Notes under the pieces: model-generated
What the model saw: only the letters and a program-made list of their open reading frames with translations
Told to the model about the DNA's origin: nothing
Database searches by the model: none
Position numbers and translations under genes: made by a program
Origin: Lysobacterales bacterium
Lineage (GTDB): Bacteria > Pseudomonadota > Gammaproteobacteria > Xanthomonadales > SZUA-5
Direction: 5' to 3'
DNA: 36,989 nucleotides
NCBI GenBank assembly: GCA_022841325.1
Contig: JALHRS010000054.1
Span: 1-36,989 of the forward strand
Shown: positions 24,889-33,300 of the stretch, one piece after another
How positions within the stretch are numbered: position 1 is the stretch's first letter
Layout of the letters: each line of letters begins with the position of its first letter

Positions 24889-25856
24889 TGACCACCACCC
24901 GCATCTACAAGAGCACCGACACCAGCGCGCCCGTACTGGTCGGCGGCGTATCGAGCCTGATCAACCTGCTCGACAAGTGCCTGGTCACGGGCTACGGCAG
25001 CGCCACGCCGGCAGGCTGGACCAAGCCCTACACCGGGACCGACAAGGCGGCCTTCCGCAATAGCCTGGCCGCCGGCGGCACGGGCATGCACATCCGTGTA
25101 GACGACTCCGGCAGCGGCACCGGAGGCGCCCGTGAGGCGCTGGTGCGGGCCTATCTGACGATGTCTGATGTGGACACCGGCACCATTGAAACGCCGACCG
25201 CGGCGCAGTTGGCGGCGAGCATCGTCTGGCGTAAGTCGAATACCGTCGACAGCACTGCCAGGGCGTGGACGCTGGTAGCTGACGAGCGCACGTTTTATCT
25301 GACCATCTCCGACGGATTCGCCCATGTGATCTGCGCCGCCGGCGATATAGACAGCTACGTGCCTGGAGACGCGTACCCGTTTTTCATTGCGGGCCGATCG
25401 GCGCAGGCTGGCGCGAGCTCCTACGGGAGCGGCTACGGGCTGACGCTGCGAGCCCTGAGCTGGGCAACGCCGACGGCGAATGGTCTGTATCTGGCGCGCG
25501 GATACTCCGGCGCGGGGTCACCGGTAGCCTGCGCGATCCCGTTGTTGGCAACTACGGCCAGTGGCGCCGGTTCTGCGATCGGCGGCGGCTCGGGACAGAT
25601 TGCATCGCCAGCCCCGGGGTCTGGTCTGGACTCGTGGCACCCCGCGTTCATCGCATCGGAATCGACGATGCGCGGCCGGTTTCGAGGGCTGTATGTGCCC
25701 GTGACGTCGATGGCTGGAATTGCGGCTGGCACTGAGTACGCCGATCCGCCGGGCCTGCCAAGCGGCTCAAAACTGGTGGCGCTGCGCCACATTGCGTCTG
25801 GCACCGGCGGGGATGACGGCCATGTGTTTGCCGATTCGGTGACGTCATGGGGTTGA
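24888..25856 (+). CDS. Tail-tip region protein (322 aa)
   Basis: I cannot name this protein, but it resembles conserved tail proteins found with the large repeat protein upstream. It begins TTRIYKSTDTSAPVLVGGVSSLINLLDKCLVTGYG, a start often seen in such proteins. Beta strands with aromatic tips follow (ARAWTLVADERTFYLTISD; AYPFFIAGRS). A Gly/Ser/Ala-rich middle (SGAGSAIGGGSGQ) suggests exposed loops. The C-terminus has LVALRHIA and a glycine-rich end. Gene overlap on both sides (1 bp before, 10 bp after) argues for co-translation with the neighbours in one structural complex. Confidence 0.75.
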   Translation: MTTTRIYKSTDTSAPVLVGGVSSLINLLDKCLVTGYGSATPAGWTKPYTGTDKAAFRNSLAAGGTGMHIRVDDSGSGTGGAREALVRAYLTMSDVDTGTIETPTAAQLAASIVWRKSNTVDSTARAWTLVADERTFYLTISDGFAHVICAAGDIDSYVPGDAYPFFIAGRSAQAGASSYGSGYGLTLRALSWATPTANGLYLARGYSGAGSPVACAIPLLATTASGAGSAIGGGSGQIASPAPGSGLDSWHPAFIASESTMRGRFRGLYVPVTSMAGIAAGTEYADPPGLPSGSKLVALRHIASGTGGDDGHVFADSVTSWG

Positions 25857-26188
25857 GCGTGCTGTTCGATGGTCTGATCACGCGCCGGGGGGCGCCGTGG
25901 GCAATCTACCCAGATGCTCCACGCGGGTATCTGGCCGGCGAGCAGGACCCGGAGGAGGACGCAGGTGTCGGCCTGGTCACTGTCAATGGCTCTCCGGGGG
26001 CGCGGGCTGTGGAAGTACGCCACCGCGTGACCCGCGCAGTGGTGGCCACCACGTTCAGTGCGCCAGACGGCTCGTGGCAGGTGCCTGATCTACCGTCGCT
26101 CGACGAGTACGACATCATCGCCCGCGACCACACCGGCACTTATGAGGACGTGATCGTCGGCGGCCAGCTGCCCTACGTTCCGGCCTGA
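25847..26188 (+). CDS. Small beta-sandwich tail protein (113 aa)
   Basis: The start lies within the end of the previous gene (10-bp overlap). After a short N-terminal strand, LSVLFDGLITRRGAPW, the second half has a carboxypeptidase-regulatory-like pattern. It contains VNGSPGARAVEVRHRVT, then VVATTFSAPDGSWQVPDLPSLDEYDIIARD. That is the usual layout of a small beta-sandwich carrying a surface turn. Such modules often add to phage tips for binding. No catalytic motif is visible. Assignment as a structural tail protein rests on position between two tail genes. Confidence 0.72.
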   Translation: MGLSVLFDGLITRRGAPWAIYPDAPRGYLAGEQDPEEDAGVGLVTVNGSPGARAVEVRHRVTRAVVATTFSAPDGSWQVPDLPSLDEYDIIARDHTGTYEDVIVGGQLPYVPA

Positions 26189-26196
26189 GCTGAGCC

Positions 26197-28251
26197 GTGA
26201 CCGGCCAGCACATCAGCCTGCCGCTGGCGATCCCGAGGGCCACGCGCCCGCCTGGGCGCTACGTGTCGCTGCACCTGGGGCCCTATGTCGGGCCCATTGT
26301 CACGCTGTCAGCAGGGCCACTGCCGGGCGGGCAGGCGACCGTGGCCTACGTGGGCACCACGATCACCGCCAGTGGCGGCGCCAGCCCGTACACCTTCACG
26401 GTCTACGGCGGCACGTTCCCGCCCGGGCTGACACTTTCGGCTGCCGGCGAGATCACCGGCACGCCTAGCACCGATGGCGTGTTCGCCTTCGATGTGCGCG
26501 GCACCGATTCCACGGTGCCCGGCCTCGGTGGACCGTTCAGCGCCACGCGCACCTACAGCATCACCATCACTGCAGCGCCAGTGCCGCCCTTCCGCGGCCT
26601 GATCGGCGCCGTCGGCATGTCCTGGACGATGCGTCTGACTCACGAGAGCGCCACCGTGGCGAGCTGGAACCAGAGCAGGCTGCACTGGTCCCAGATCTCC
26701 GCAGGCTGGGCGCGGTCGGCCGCCATCGACCGCATTCTGGCCATGCACTGGGGCCAGATCCCGACAAAGGACAGCGCCACCACCTTGCCTTGGGATCGCA
26801 TGGCAGCGCGCCAGCAAGCGGTCGGCGTCGACTGGAACCACGCGGCCGCGCACGACATCGCCAGCGGCCTGCCGTGGTCCATGCGCGAGGCGCGCACGCT
26901 GGGCATCGGCTCGCCGTGGCATTCCCCGCCACCGGTCGACATCAGCGCAGAATTGCCCTGGGATATGCGGCAGGCACTCAGCCGCGCGCTGGGCTCGCCG
27001 TGGAGCTCCCCGCCCTACAAACACCTGGAACTGCTGCTGCCGTGGAAACAGGGCACGCCGGCGCCGTGGCTGATCGTGCCGCCGGTCATCACCCCGCCAC
27101 CACCGCCGCCACCACCGCCCACCAGCGGCAAGCATGTGTCGCTGCGCTTCGCCTGCCCACGGCGCACCGAATCCCCGCGCCACCTCACGCTGCCGTTCAG
27201 CCCGTGGCAGTGCTACATCGGCCGCATTTCTCCGAGGATCATCACCGTGACTAACGCCGTGACCATCGTGCGCACGCCCGACAATGCGCCCATCAACGCC
27301 ACCGCCTGCACCATCCGCGGTGATCTCGATTCGCCGCTGTGGACCATCCAGCTCACCGTTGGCGATGCCGCATCGCTGGATCTGCTCAGGCCCGGCCCAA
27401 GTGGCGCACCGCGTACCATCCGCGCCACCGTCAACGGGCACGCTTGGGTGTTCCAGATCGAGCAGTTCGCGGAGGCGGCTCGGTTTGGATCGATCCAGCG
27501 CACCGCCAGCGGCCGCTCGACCGTGGCGCTGTTGACCCGCGACTACGCACCTGCCCGCACCCGCACCCAGACCGCAGCCCGCAACGCCGACCAGCTGGCC
27601 GACGAGGTGCTCACCGATACCGGATTCAGCCTGGACTGGACTGGCCCCACCTGGCTGGTGCCCGGCGGGCTGTGGTCCTACGCCGACCTCGCCCCGCTCG
27701 ACGCCCTGCGCCAGATCGCCGAGGCCTGCGGCTGCGTGCTGCAGGCACACCAGACCGATCCGGTAGTGCGAGTGGTGCCCGCGTTCAAGGCGCGGCCGTG
27801 GAAATGGGCCATCACCGCGCCCGATGTCGACATCGTCGACGACTACGTCCTCGAGCGCAGCATCGGCAGCGCTCAGGGCATCCGCCACAACGGCATCGAG
27901 GTCCGCGGCGAAGTGGCGGGAGGCATCCGCGGCGAGGTCAAGATCACCGGCACCGACGGCGCCATCGCCCTGCCACAGGTCACCCACCCACTGATCACCG
28001 CCTACGCCGCCGCCGAGTCGCGAGGCATCTACGAGCTGAGCCGAGTCGGCCCCATCGGCCGCGTCACCATCGAACTGCCGCTGTTCCCCAGCACAACCGA
28101 GCCCGGGCTGGTGCTGCCCGGCATGCTCGCCAGGCTGTCAGGCACACTGATGACCAGGGCACTGGCCGTGTCCATCGGCGTCACTTGGTCGGCTGAGGGC
28201 GGGCTGTACGTCCGCCAATCCCTAGAACTGGAGCGCCACTACGATGCGTAA
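26197..28251 (+). CDS. Multidomain tail protein with Ig-like domain and tryptophan repeat (684 aa)
   Basis: The start is a GTG 8 nt after the previous stop. Residues 40-127 form a putative Ig domain (He_PIG-like: GGASPYTFTVYGGTFPPGLTLS, ITGTPSTDGVFAFDVRGTD). Residues 142-295 are a repeat with Trp at exactly every 14th residue, followed by a poly-Pro linker (298-308). A short motif near the N-terminus (GQHISLPLAIPR) recurs after the linker (GKHVSLRFACPR). Residues 340-684 resemble baseplate-hub proteins, with TIRGDLDSPLWTIQLTV, ADQLADEVLTDTGFSLDW, LDALRQIAEACGCVLQAH and LPGMLARLSGTLM. The C-terminal part may act as the hub. The repeat and Ig parts could project to the host surface; that role is inference. 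Confidence 0.84.
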   Translation: MTGQHISLPLAIPRATRPPGRYVSLHLGPYVGPIVTLSAGPLPGGQATVAYVGTTITASGGASPYTFTVYGGTFPPGLTLSAAGEITGTPSTDGVFAFDVRGTDSTVPGLGGPFSATRTYSITITAAPVPPFRGLIGAVGMSWTMRLTHESATVASWNQSRLHWSQISAGWARSAAIDRILAMHWGQIPTKDSATTLPWDRMAARQQAVGVDWNHAAAHDIASGLPWSMREARTLGIGSPWHSPPPVDISAELPWDMRQALSRALGSPWSSPPYKHLELLLPWKQGTPAPWLIVPPVITPPPPPPPPPTSGKHVSLRFACPRRTESPRHLTLPFSPWQCYIGRISPRIITVTNAVTIVRTPDNAPINATACTIRGDLDSPLWTIQLTVGDAASLDLLRPGPSGAPRTIRATVNGHAWVFQIEQFAEAARFGSIQRTASGRSTVALLTRDYAPARTRTQTAARNADQLADEVLTDTGFSLDWTGPTWLVPGGLWSYADLAPLDALRQIAEACGCVLQAHQTDPVVRVVPAFKARPWKWAITAPDVDIVDDYVLERSIGSAQGIRHNGIEVRGEVAGGIRGEVKITGTDGAIALPQVTHPLITAYAAAESRGIYELSRVGPIGRVTIELPLFPSTTEPGLVLPGMLARLSGTLMTRALAVSIGVTWSAEGGLYVRQSLELERHYDA
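26620..27081 (+). repeat. Eleven-unit 14-residue (42-nt) tryptophan repeat in the 684-aa tail protein
   Basis: Trp occurs at residues 143, 157, 171, 185, 199, 213, 227, 241, 255, 269 and 283: eleven times with no spacing error. The unit is about (P/S/D)-W-(D/N/S)-x9-(L/S)-x, with Pro before Trp in most later units. A 28-residue super-period shows as PWSMREARTLGIGSPWHSPP versus PWDMRQALSRALGSPWSSPP. Codons differ between units, so the repeat is old and kept at the protein level. Confidence 0.9.
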
Positions 28252-28468
28252 CCTCTGGCAACTGTTCACCGGCCTTCTGCCGGCACAACGCCGCATCATC
28301 GGCGCCGTGACAGCCCACAATCCCGACGGCACATCGACGATTCAGACCTACGGCGGTTTTTTCCGAGCCCGAGGGCAGGATGTGCCGATCGGGCAGCAAG
28401 CGGAAGTGGAAGGCGGGGCCGTGGTCAGGCAGGCGGTGACGCTGCCGACGGTGTCGATCGAGGTTTGA
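28244..28468 (+). CDS. Small terminal gene of the tail operon (74 aa)
   Basis: The protein starts at an ATG overlapping the end of the large tail gene by 8 bp. It begins MRNLWQLFTGLLPAQRRIIG, followed by a compact beta region with a turn, NPDGTSTIQTYGGFFRARGQDVPIGQQAEV, typical of tiny OB- or barrel-like phage tail proteins. Its stop TGA abuts the stop of the antisense secreted gene at the palindrome TGATCA. It is the last + strand phage gene. I assign it to the tail module by overlap with its neighbour and have no specific function for it. Confidence 0.75.
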   Translation: MRNLWQLFTGLLPAQRRIIGAVTAHNPDGTSTIQTYGGFFRARGQDVPIGQQAEVEGGAVVRQAVTLPTVSIEV

Positions 28469-28489
28469 TCACCGCTCGTCGATCGACAC
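28451..28489. terminator. Candidate bidirectional terminator over two convergent stop codons
   Basis: GTGTCGATCGA (28,451-28,461) and TCGATCGACAC (28,479-28,489) are an 11-bp perfect inverted repeat with a 17-nt loop. The loop contains TGATCA, the two abutting stop codons. Each strand encodes V-S-I as part of its gene's last residues. The RNA hairpin would form from either strand. There is no long T-run, so efficiency is uncertain. Confidence 0.5.
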
Positions 28490-28735
28490 GACCTTGCCAT
28501 GCTGCACGGTCAAGGTGAACATCTTTTTGCCCCGCCAGTATTCCCACTGTTCGCCAACGCCAGCGCCGTAGACGTTCTCCAGCTGCACCGTGCGGTCAGG
28601 GCCGCCGACCTTGTTCGAGACCTCGGCGACGGTCATCCCCGTGGTGACGATCTTGCCGTCGATGCGGGCGGTGTCGCTGGCGGTGACGATACCCGACTGG
28701 CAAAGCAGAGCAAGCAACAAAATCAAGGTGCGCAT
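28469..28735 (-). CDS. Secreted DUF2845-like protein, probable prophage moron
   Basis: I start this at the ATG before RTLILLLALLCQSG (88 aa), which has GGAG at good spacing; four residues upstream another in-frame ATG lacks one. A signal peptide of about 19 residues ends near IVTAS. The mature part has the DUF2845 pattern: GKIVTTGMTVAEVSNKVGGP, then a GEQWEYW strand and FTLTVQHGKVVSI. Usual cysteines (R-C-G and K-C-G-x-P) are replaced by Ile and Val. The gene is opposite to the late operon, has its own promoter-like sequence (28,765-28,794) and lies between the tail and attR. This is where lysogenic-conversion genes often sit in lambda relatives. A periplasmic role is probable; its activity is unknown. 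Confidence 0.8.
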   Translation of the reverse strand: MRTLILLLALLCQSGIVTASDTARIDGKIVTTGMTVAEVSNKVGGPDRTVQLENVYGAGVGEQWEYWRGKKMFTLTVQHGKVVSIDER

Positions 28736-28764
28736 ACAGGTCTCCAAGGTGGCGCCGGCTGTCC

Positions 28765-28794
28765 ATTATGCAGACCGGCTAGAAGTAGAATCAA
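28765..28794 (-). promoter_or_regulatory. Candidate sigma-70 promoter for the DUF2845-like gene
   Basis: On the - strand TTGATT (28,789-28,794) and CATAAT (28,765-28,770) are spaced by 18 bp. They lie about 30 bp upstream of the ATG, which follows a GGAG. This would allow expression from a silent lysogen. Further toward attR (28,812-28,855) there is an imperfect hairpin and otherwise nothing I can name. Confidence 0.5.
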
Positions 28795-28887
28795 AGGCTT
28801 ACAAGCAACATCAAGGGCAAATAGTGGACGGGCTGAAAACCCGGTTTTGCCTTGTGAATCAGCAACCTGCGCACCATCTGCCGACAC

Positions 28888-28934
28888 GATTTGTAATCAG
28901 TAGGTTGTAGGTTCAAGTCCTATCGCCGGCACCA
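28888..28934 (+). other. attR: 3' fragment of tRNA-Thr(UGU)
   Basis: The fragment holds the anticodon loop TTTGTAA (anticodon TGT), the 3' anticodon strand TCAGT, a 5-nt variable loop, the T-arm GTAGG-TTCAAGT-CCTAT and the acceptor strand CGCCGGC, then A and the encoded CCA. No 5' half is present: the 5' anticodon strand pairs for only 2 bp. Such a 3' piece at the edge of phage genes is the signature of integration into a tRNA gene, with the full tRNA restored at the other end. The - strand reading across it gives the well-known false LEPTTY peptide. Confidence 0.85.
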
Positions 28935-29068
28935 GGGAAGTCAGAGGATTGCGGGTGGTGTTTCGGGCCGTATCTGGCATTCGACTCCGGTACCAGTGAT
29001 CGTCGCCGGTCTGCCTGGAGTCATTGCCGCATGGTGGCGCTTCCCCTGGCCACCGATCAGGAGTGCTC

Positions 29069-29461
29069 ATGGTCGATCCTGCAGCAGCTGGTCTGTTCAT
29101 CTATGCCAGGGATCTGGAGCGGCTCCGTGCCTTCTATCAGGCACTGCTGGGCTTGGGCGAAATTCATGTGCGCGAGGACGTCGCGGTGCTGGAACTGCCC
29201 GGACTGCAGCTGGTGATCCACGCCATACCCAGGCATATCGCCGACAGCTTCGAGATCAGCTCACCCCCCGAACGGCGTGAGGAAGCGGCGCTGAAGTTCT
29301 TCTTCACGGTGCCGGCGCTGGATGAAGCCGCGGTGATTGCTGCCGCGCACGGTGGCGAAGTGCTGGATGGGCGCTGGGATGGCCGCGGCTTCCGGGCCTG
29401 CAATGGCGTGGACCCGGAAGGCAACATCTTCCAGCTGCGCGAAACGCGCCAGGAGCGCTGA
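29069..29461 (+). CDS. VOC superfamily protein (glyoxalase/bleomycin-resistance fold)
   Basis: The 130-residue protein starts at the ATG after AGGAG; a longer start at 29,024 is not supported. Two beta-alpha-beta-beta-beta modules are visible. The first begins GLFIYARDLERLRAFYQALLGL. The second has ALKFFFTVPALDEAAVIAAAHGG and ends with the typical DPEGNIFQLRE. The final Glu could be a metal ligand, but the His usually found in the first strand is absent. VOC proteins include lyases, dioxygenases and binding proteins, so no reaction can be named. It is the first gene beyond the prophage and converges with the DUF4124 gene, with only 9 bp between them. Confidence 0.85.
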   Translation: MVDPAAAGLFIYARDLERLRAFYQALLGLGEIHVREDVAVLELPGLQLVIHAIPRHIADSFEISSPPERREEAALKFFFTVPALDEAAVIAAAHGGEVLDGRWDGRGFRACNGVDPEGNIFQLRETRQER

Positions 29462-29470
29462 TCGGCGCGG

Positions 29471-30226
29471 TCAGCGCTGTTCGCTACACTCGTCCTTGCC
29501 GGCCTGCGGTTTCTCGTCCCGATTGCTGCCCCAGCGCTGGCTGGCTTCCGCTGCCATGATCTGTTCGCAGGCCTGTTTGCGCGGCACCTGCAGCGCTCGA
29601 ACTAGCATCTCCTGCAAGGGCTGGCTACGGGCTTCCGGTATCAGCTGCGGGTTGGCCGGGCGATCACGGATCGTCGCCGGGCAGCCATCGTGGCGGTAGA
29701 AGACCACGCCGTTCTCGGCAATGCAGTGCCAGGAATAGCGCTCGGGCGCATCGGGCGGCGCAGCCGCGCCCTTGTCGACCACGGCCGGCATCGGCTGTGA
29801 CTGGGTGCATTGGATTCGGAACGTGACCAACTCGTCGATTTCGGCCTGCCTCAGTTCTTCCCTGCGTTTGCCGAACTCCTCGACCATGGCGGCATCCTTG
29901 CTGCCAGCTTCGGCAATCTGCTTCTCGAGCTCCGCCTGGGCGGCTGCGTACTGCTCGGTGATGGTCCGCTCACCGGCTGCACAGGCATCGACATCATCAC
30001 TGGCATCGGCGAGCGGGCTGCCGCTGCCGGTTTTCAGCGCCCTGGAGGTGTCCACTACTTCAACCGCCGTTGGATCGGTAGAGCAGGGGCTCTGCGAAAA
30101 CACCGGGTTGCCACTGGCATCCTTGCATTTGTAGACCTGCTGCGCGGCCAGCGGGGAATTTACCAACAGCACTGCCAGCAGCCATAACGCGCGCGCCCTG
30201 CGAATCAGCAAGAGATCCCGTTTCAT
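29471..30226 (-). CDS. Secreted DUF4124 domain protein (251 aa)
   Basis: I start it at the ATG before KRDLLLIRR, which follows AGGAG. Residues 1-28 form a signal peptide ending near SPLAA. The DUF4124 domain follows: VYKCKDASGNPVFSQSPC, a short beta unit with two cysteines. A long charged coiled coil (AAAQAELEKQIAEAGSKDAAMVEEFGKRR-like segment) and a second part with YSWHCIAENGVVFYRHDGCP, resembling another DUF4124-like unit, complete it. Such proteins are common in Lysobacterales envelopes; function is not established. The gene is downstream of the C25 peptidase on the same strand, with a 149-bp gap, so co-transcription is possible. Confidence 0.82.
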   Translation of the reverse strand: MKRDLLLIRRARALWLLAVLLVNSPLAAQQVYKCKDASGNPVFSQSPCSTDPTAVEVVDTSRALKTGSGSPLADASDDVDACAAGERTITEQYAAAQAELEKQIAEAGSKDAAMVEEFGKRREELRQAEIDELVTFRIQCTQSQPMPAVVDKGAAAPPDAPERYSWHCIAENGVVFYRHDGCPATIRDRPANPQLIPEARSQPLQEMLVRALQVPRKQACEQIMAAEASQRWGSNRDEKPQAGKDECSEQR

Positions 30227-30375
30227 GACACTCCTGGAGCGGACGGACACCGGTGAAGTGCAGCATCATCCGCGCCCGGCTTGCAACCGCGGCTGAGCGG
30301 CTGGCGAGTGTCGGGGCAGGGATGAAGGCCGAAGCGCTAAGCTGATCCGAGCTCTTTCCCGTGCCCCGAGCCCCG

Positions 30376-33300
30376 CTACCGAATCTGCTGGGCCGGATCG
30401 CCCAGCAGGCTGATGCCGATATAGACCTCCAGACCACGCATCTGATCCTGCGATTGCTCGGCCACCTGGCGTTTGGCGGCCAGTATGGCGTCGCCGATAC
30501 GCGTACCCGGCTGCAGACGTGGGCCCAGTGCTGCTGCCATCTGTTCGTGGCTGGGTTGATCCAGCAGGACGGTGGAACCAAAAACGGCGGAGGCGCCGCG
30601 CTGGGGTGTCAGCATCAGTGCCTGGCTCATCGAGTTGGCTGCCGGAGACACAAAGTAGGTAGTCCAGCAGCCAAACTGCAATACCACTGGCGCATTGCTG
30701 GTGGCCTGCAGAGAGGGAATCTGCGCGCTGCCGAGTACCTGCTCGAAGCCCCATTGCGTGGGACTGGAGTGCCCGGTGTAGGCCACCAGACTCTGGCCAG
30801 CGTTGAAGCCGTCGATCACCGCAGCGCGAGCGCTGGCGACTCCAAGCGTATCGACATCGATCGACGATTGTTGCCAGCCGATCGGCAGTGTGCTCCGGAA
30901 GGCCGCAGACGCCCCGGCAAAATTCAGAGACTGACTGGTGTCGGCAGCGCCGGCGACCGTCATGACTCTGGAGCCTGCTGGCTGTGTTTCGAATGCCAGG
31001 ATCTTGCGTACCGCCTCGTCGGCCTCGGCGACCGTGCGCACCGGCAAACGCCCCACAGCGATTTCGGGGACACCATCGCCGGTCAGATCACCGTAGATCG
31101 GATCTGCCGGCGCATAGGCCACGATCTCGTTGGTGCGGGCGTAGATGGTGGGCACGAAGCTGATCGAGCCCGAGTTCAGATAACCGGCCGCGTCCGTGGT
31201 ATCGCCGCCGACCAGCAGCAGATATCGGGCCCCGCTGGGCGCCGCCCATTCCCTGACGAAGCGCTTGATGGCCTCGGGATCGACATTGCCGGCGCTGTAG
31301 GTCTGATAGATCTGCTCGACGTCGACAACAGCCGTTCGCAGGCCCTGGGCCTGCCGTCGCGCGATCAGGGGTTCCAGCGCAGTCGCGAACAGGCCGTGGC
31401 TGATCACCCAGTAATCGGCTGCGACGTCGGGGAAGCCCGAGTTCGCTGGCACAGCGCTGACCGAGGGCACGAACAAGCCCTGCGGCTCGGACATCCAGAT
31501 TTCGCTGCTCTCTCCGAGTGCTTCTGCCGGAATCGCCTTGCCCAGCGCCAATGCCAGTTCTGTCGGAATGCCGGCATCGATTCGGAAATTGCGTGAGCTG
31601 GCGCCCATGCCCGGCAGGGTGATGACGTCGAAGGTCAACGGCGCCGTGATCGAGGGAGCATCGCCGATACCATCGGCGAACAACAGGTCGCTGGCCGTAC
31701 CAGTGGCGCGCATGCCGTCTCCAAACAGGCGGCCTTCGGCAAAGGCGGGTGTGCGCTGGTAGCGCAATTCGATCGATTCCAGATACACCAGGTCCGCCGC
31801 GTTGCCGGTGTCGCGCGGCAATTCGATGCGCACACTGTTGGCGCCAGACTGGACGTTGTCGAGTGGCACGTCGATCTCGCTGGCCACGATGCCGTCGAAA
31901 CGCTGGTCAGCTACCAGCACGCCGTTGAACAGCACGCGCACGTGGTGGTCGGGCAGCGCCCCGGGGGCGTAGTTGAGGCCACCCCACAGTACCAACTTGA
32001 GCTGGCCGCCGCTGGCGTTGGCGGCTTCGGCATTGATGGGAATGTCGAGTGCGCCGGGACCGCCATTGGCCACCACTCGCGCCGCATACCAGGGATCGGC
32101 CAGTGGAGACGAAAAGCTGTAACCCGTCTGCGGCGCATATTCGACCCGGGCCCACTGCCGGGCGATCGGGCCGGCGGGCAAGAGCAGCGGATTGGCCAGT
32201 CGCATATCCAGGACCTGGGCGCGGTCAACACCGATCAGATAGCTTTCATTGGCGGCATACAGTCCGGGTTGCGGGCTTGAATAGAACTCGATTGTCGAGC
32301 CTGGACCAAAGCTAGCCCCGCCGCGCACGCGGCGAACCACCGGGCCTTCGCGACCGACCACTGCGAGGTCGCTGGCACTGACGCCGGCGAGGTCTATGCC
32401 GGCAACCAGCAAGGCTTCATGGCTCACCACCTGCATGCCACGCCTGGTGCTGCGTACCTGGGCGCGCTGGGTGCCGCCGATGCTGCGGCGTGAACCGGCG
32501 AACTGCGCCAATTCGGCGCTCGCCTCGGACCAGTCGTACAAGTCGGCCACCGGCGGCTCGCCGTAGCTGTTTCCAATCAGGAAAGGACCGCGCAGCGCCT
32601 CCTTGCCGGCAATGCTGATATCGGCCAGATAGAGCGCGTCATAACCTGGGTCGTCGATGCTGGCGCTGTAGCGCTGGGGCAGAGTCGAGTCGACCACGGG
32701 GCTGGCGATCATTGCACCGATGCGTTGACGCGATCCGTTGCGCTCGCCGTAGATCTGATAGCCCAGATTGCCAACTTCGGCGCTGCTGGCGAAGTCGATG
32801 TCGATCTTGCCGCCATTGCGCCGGCTCTGGAACCAGGCGTTGGTCACCGGCGTCGTGAACGAGCCGCCGTCCTGCAGGCACAGCAGCGGAGTGCTGTTCT
32901 TGGCCGGCGCCGTGATGACTTCGCCAGCGCCGCCGCGAGTGGCGCCATTGGGGATGAACTCGGTGACAGCGGCGCTGGTGGTCGTGCCATTGGCTGCTCC
33001 CAGCACCTGGGTGGCCGGTGCGCCGGAGCCGAAGTTCAGCGCGATCACACCGCCACTGCCGCCACCGCCTGGTCCTTCCGACTCGTTGTTGGTGATCAAC
33101 TGATTGCCGCCCGCCCCGCCGTTGGCGGCAAATCGCACATTGTTGACGATGCCCTGGGCGACCAGAGCAACGATGGTACCGCCAGCACCGCCGCCGCCGG
33201 GGGCATCGTTGTGATTTGGAACCGTATTCTGGCCGACACCGCCATTGGCCTCGATCAGCGTCGTCGGAGCGCCAGCGTCGGTCAGGATGCGCTGGGTGAT

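Larger units (their letters stand above)
1..28934 (+). mobile_element. Right part of a lambda-organised siphovirus prophage (left end outside the window)
   Basis: The genes run in the order of an integrated lambda genome: helicase/RusA region, Q-like regulator, lysis genes, cos, small and large terminase, gpW, portal, protease/scaffold, decoration, capsid, connectors, tail, attR. Almost all are on the + strand with 4-bp stop/start overlaps, as expected for one late transcript. The right boundary is placed at the end of a tRNA-Thr 3' fragment (28,888-28,934), beyond which genes look chromosomal. Integrase, repressor and attL are not in the window and should lie to the left. No frameshift or stop disrupts the structural genes, so the element looks intact over this stretch. 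Whether it can be induced cannot be seen from sequence. Confidence 0.92.

Noticed and set aside
26308..27987. Antisense open frame of 559 codons over the 684-aa tail protein
   Set aside because: Composition is that of a GC-rich shadow frame, and the + strand frame has clear domains and the regular Trp repeat.
28859..28934. Complete tRNA-Thr gene
   Set aside because: Only the 3' part from the anticodon loop onward is tRNA-like. The bases before it cannot form the acceptor, D-arm or 5' anticodon strand.
28897..29100. Antisense small protein ending in AIGLEPTTY
   Set aside because: This peptide is the familiar false translation of the complement of a tRNA 3' end and is explained by the tRNA-Thr fragment.
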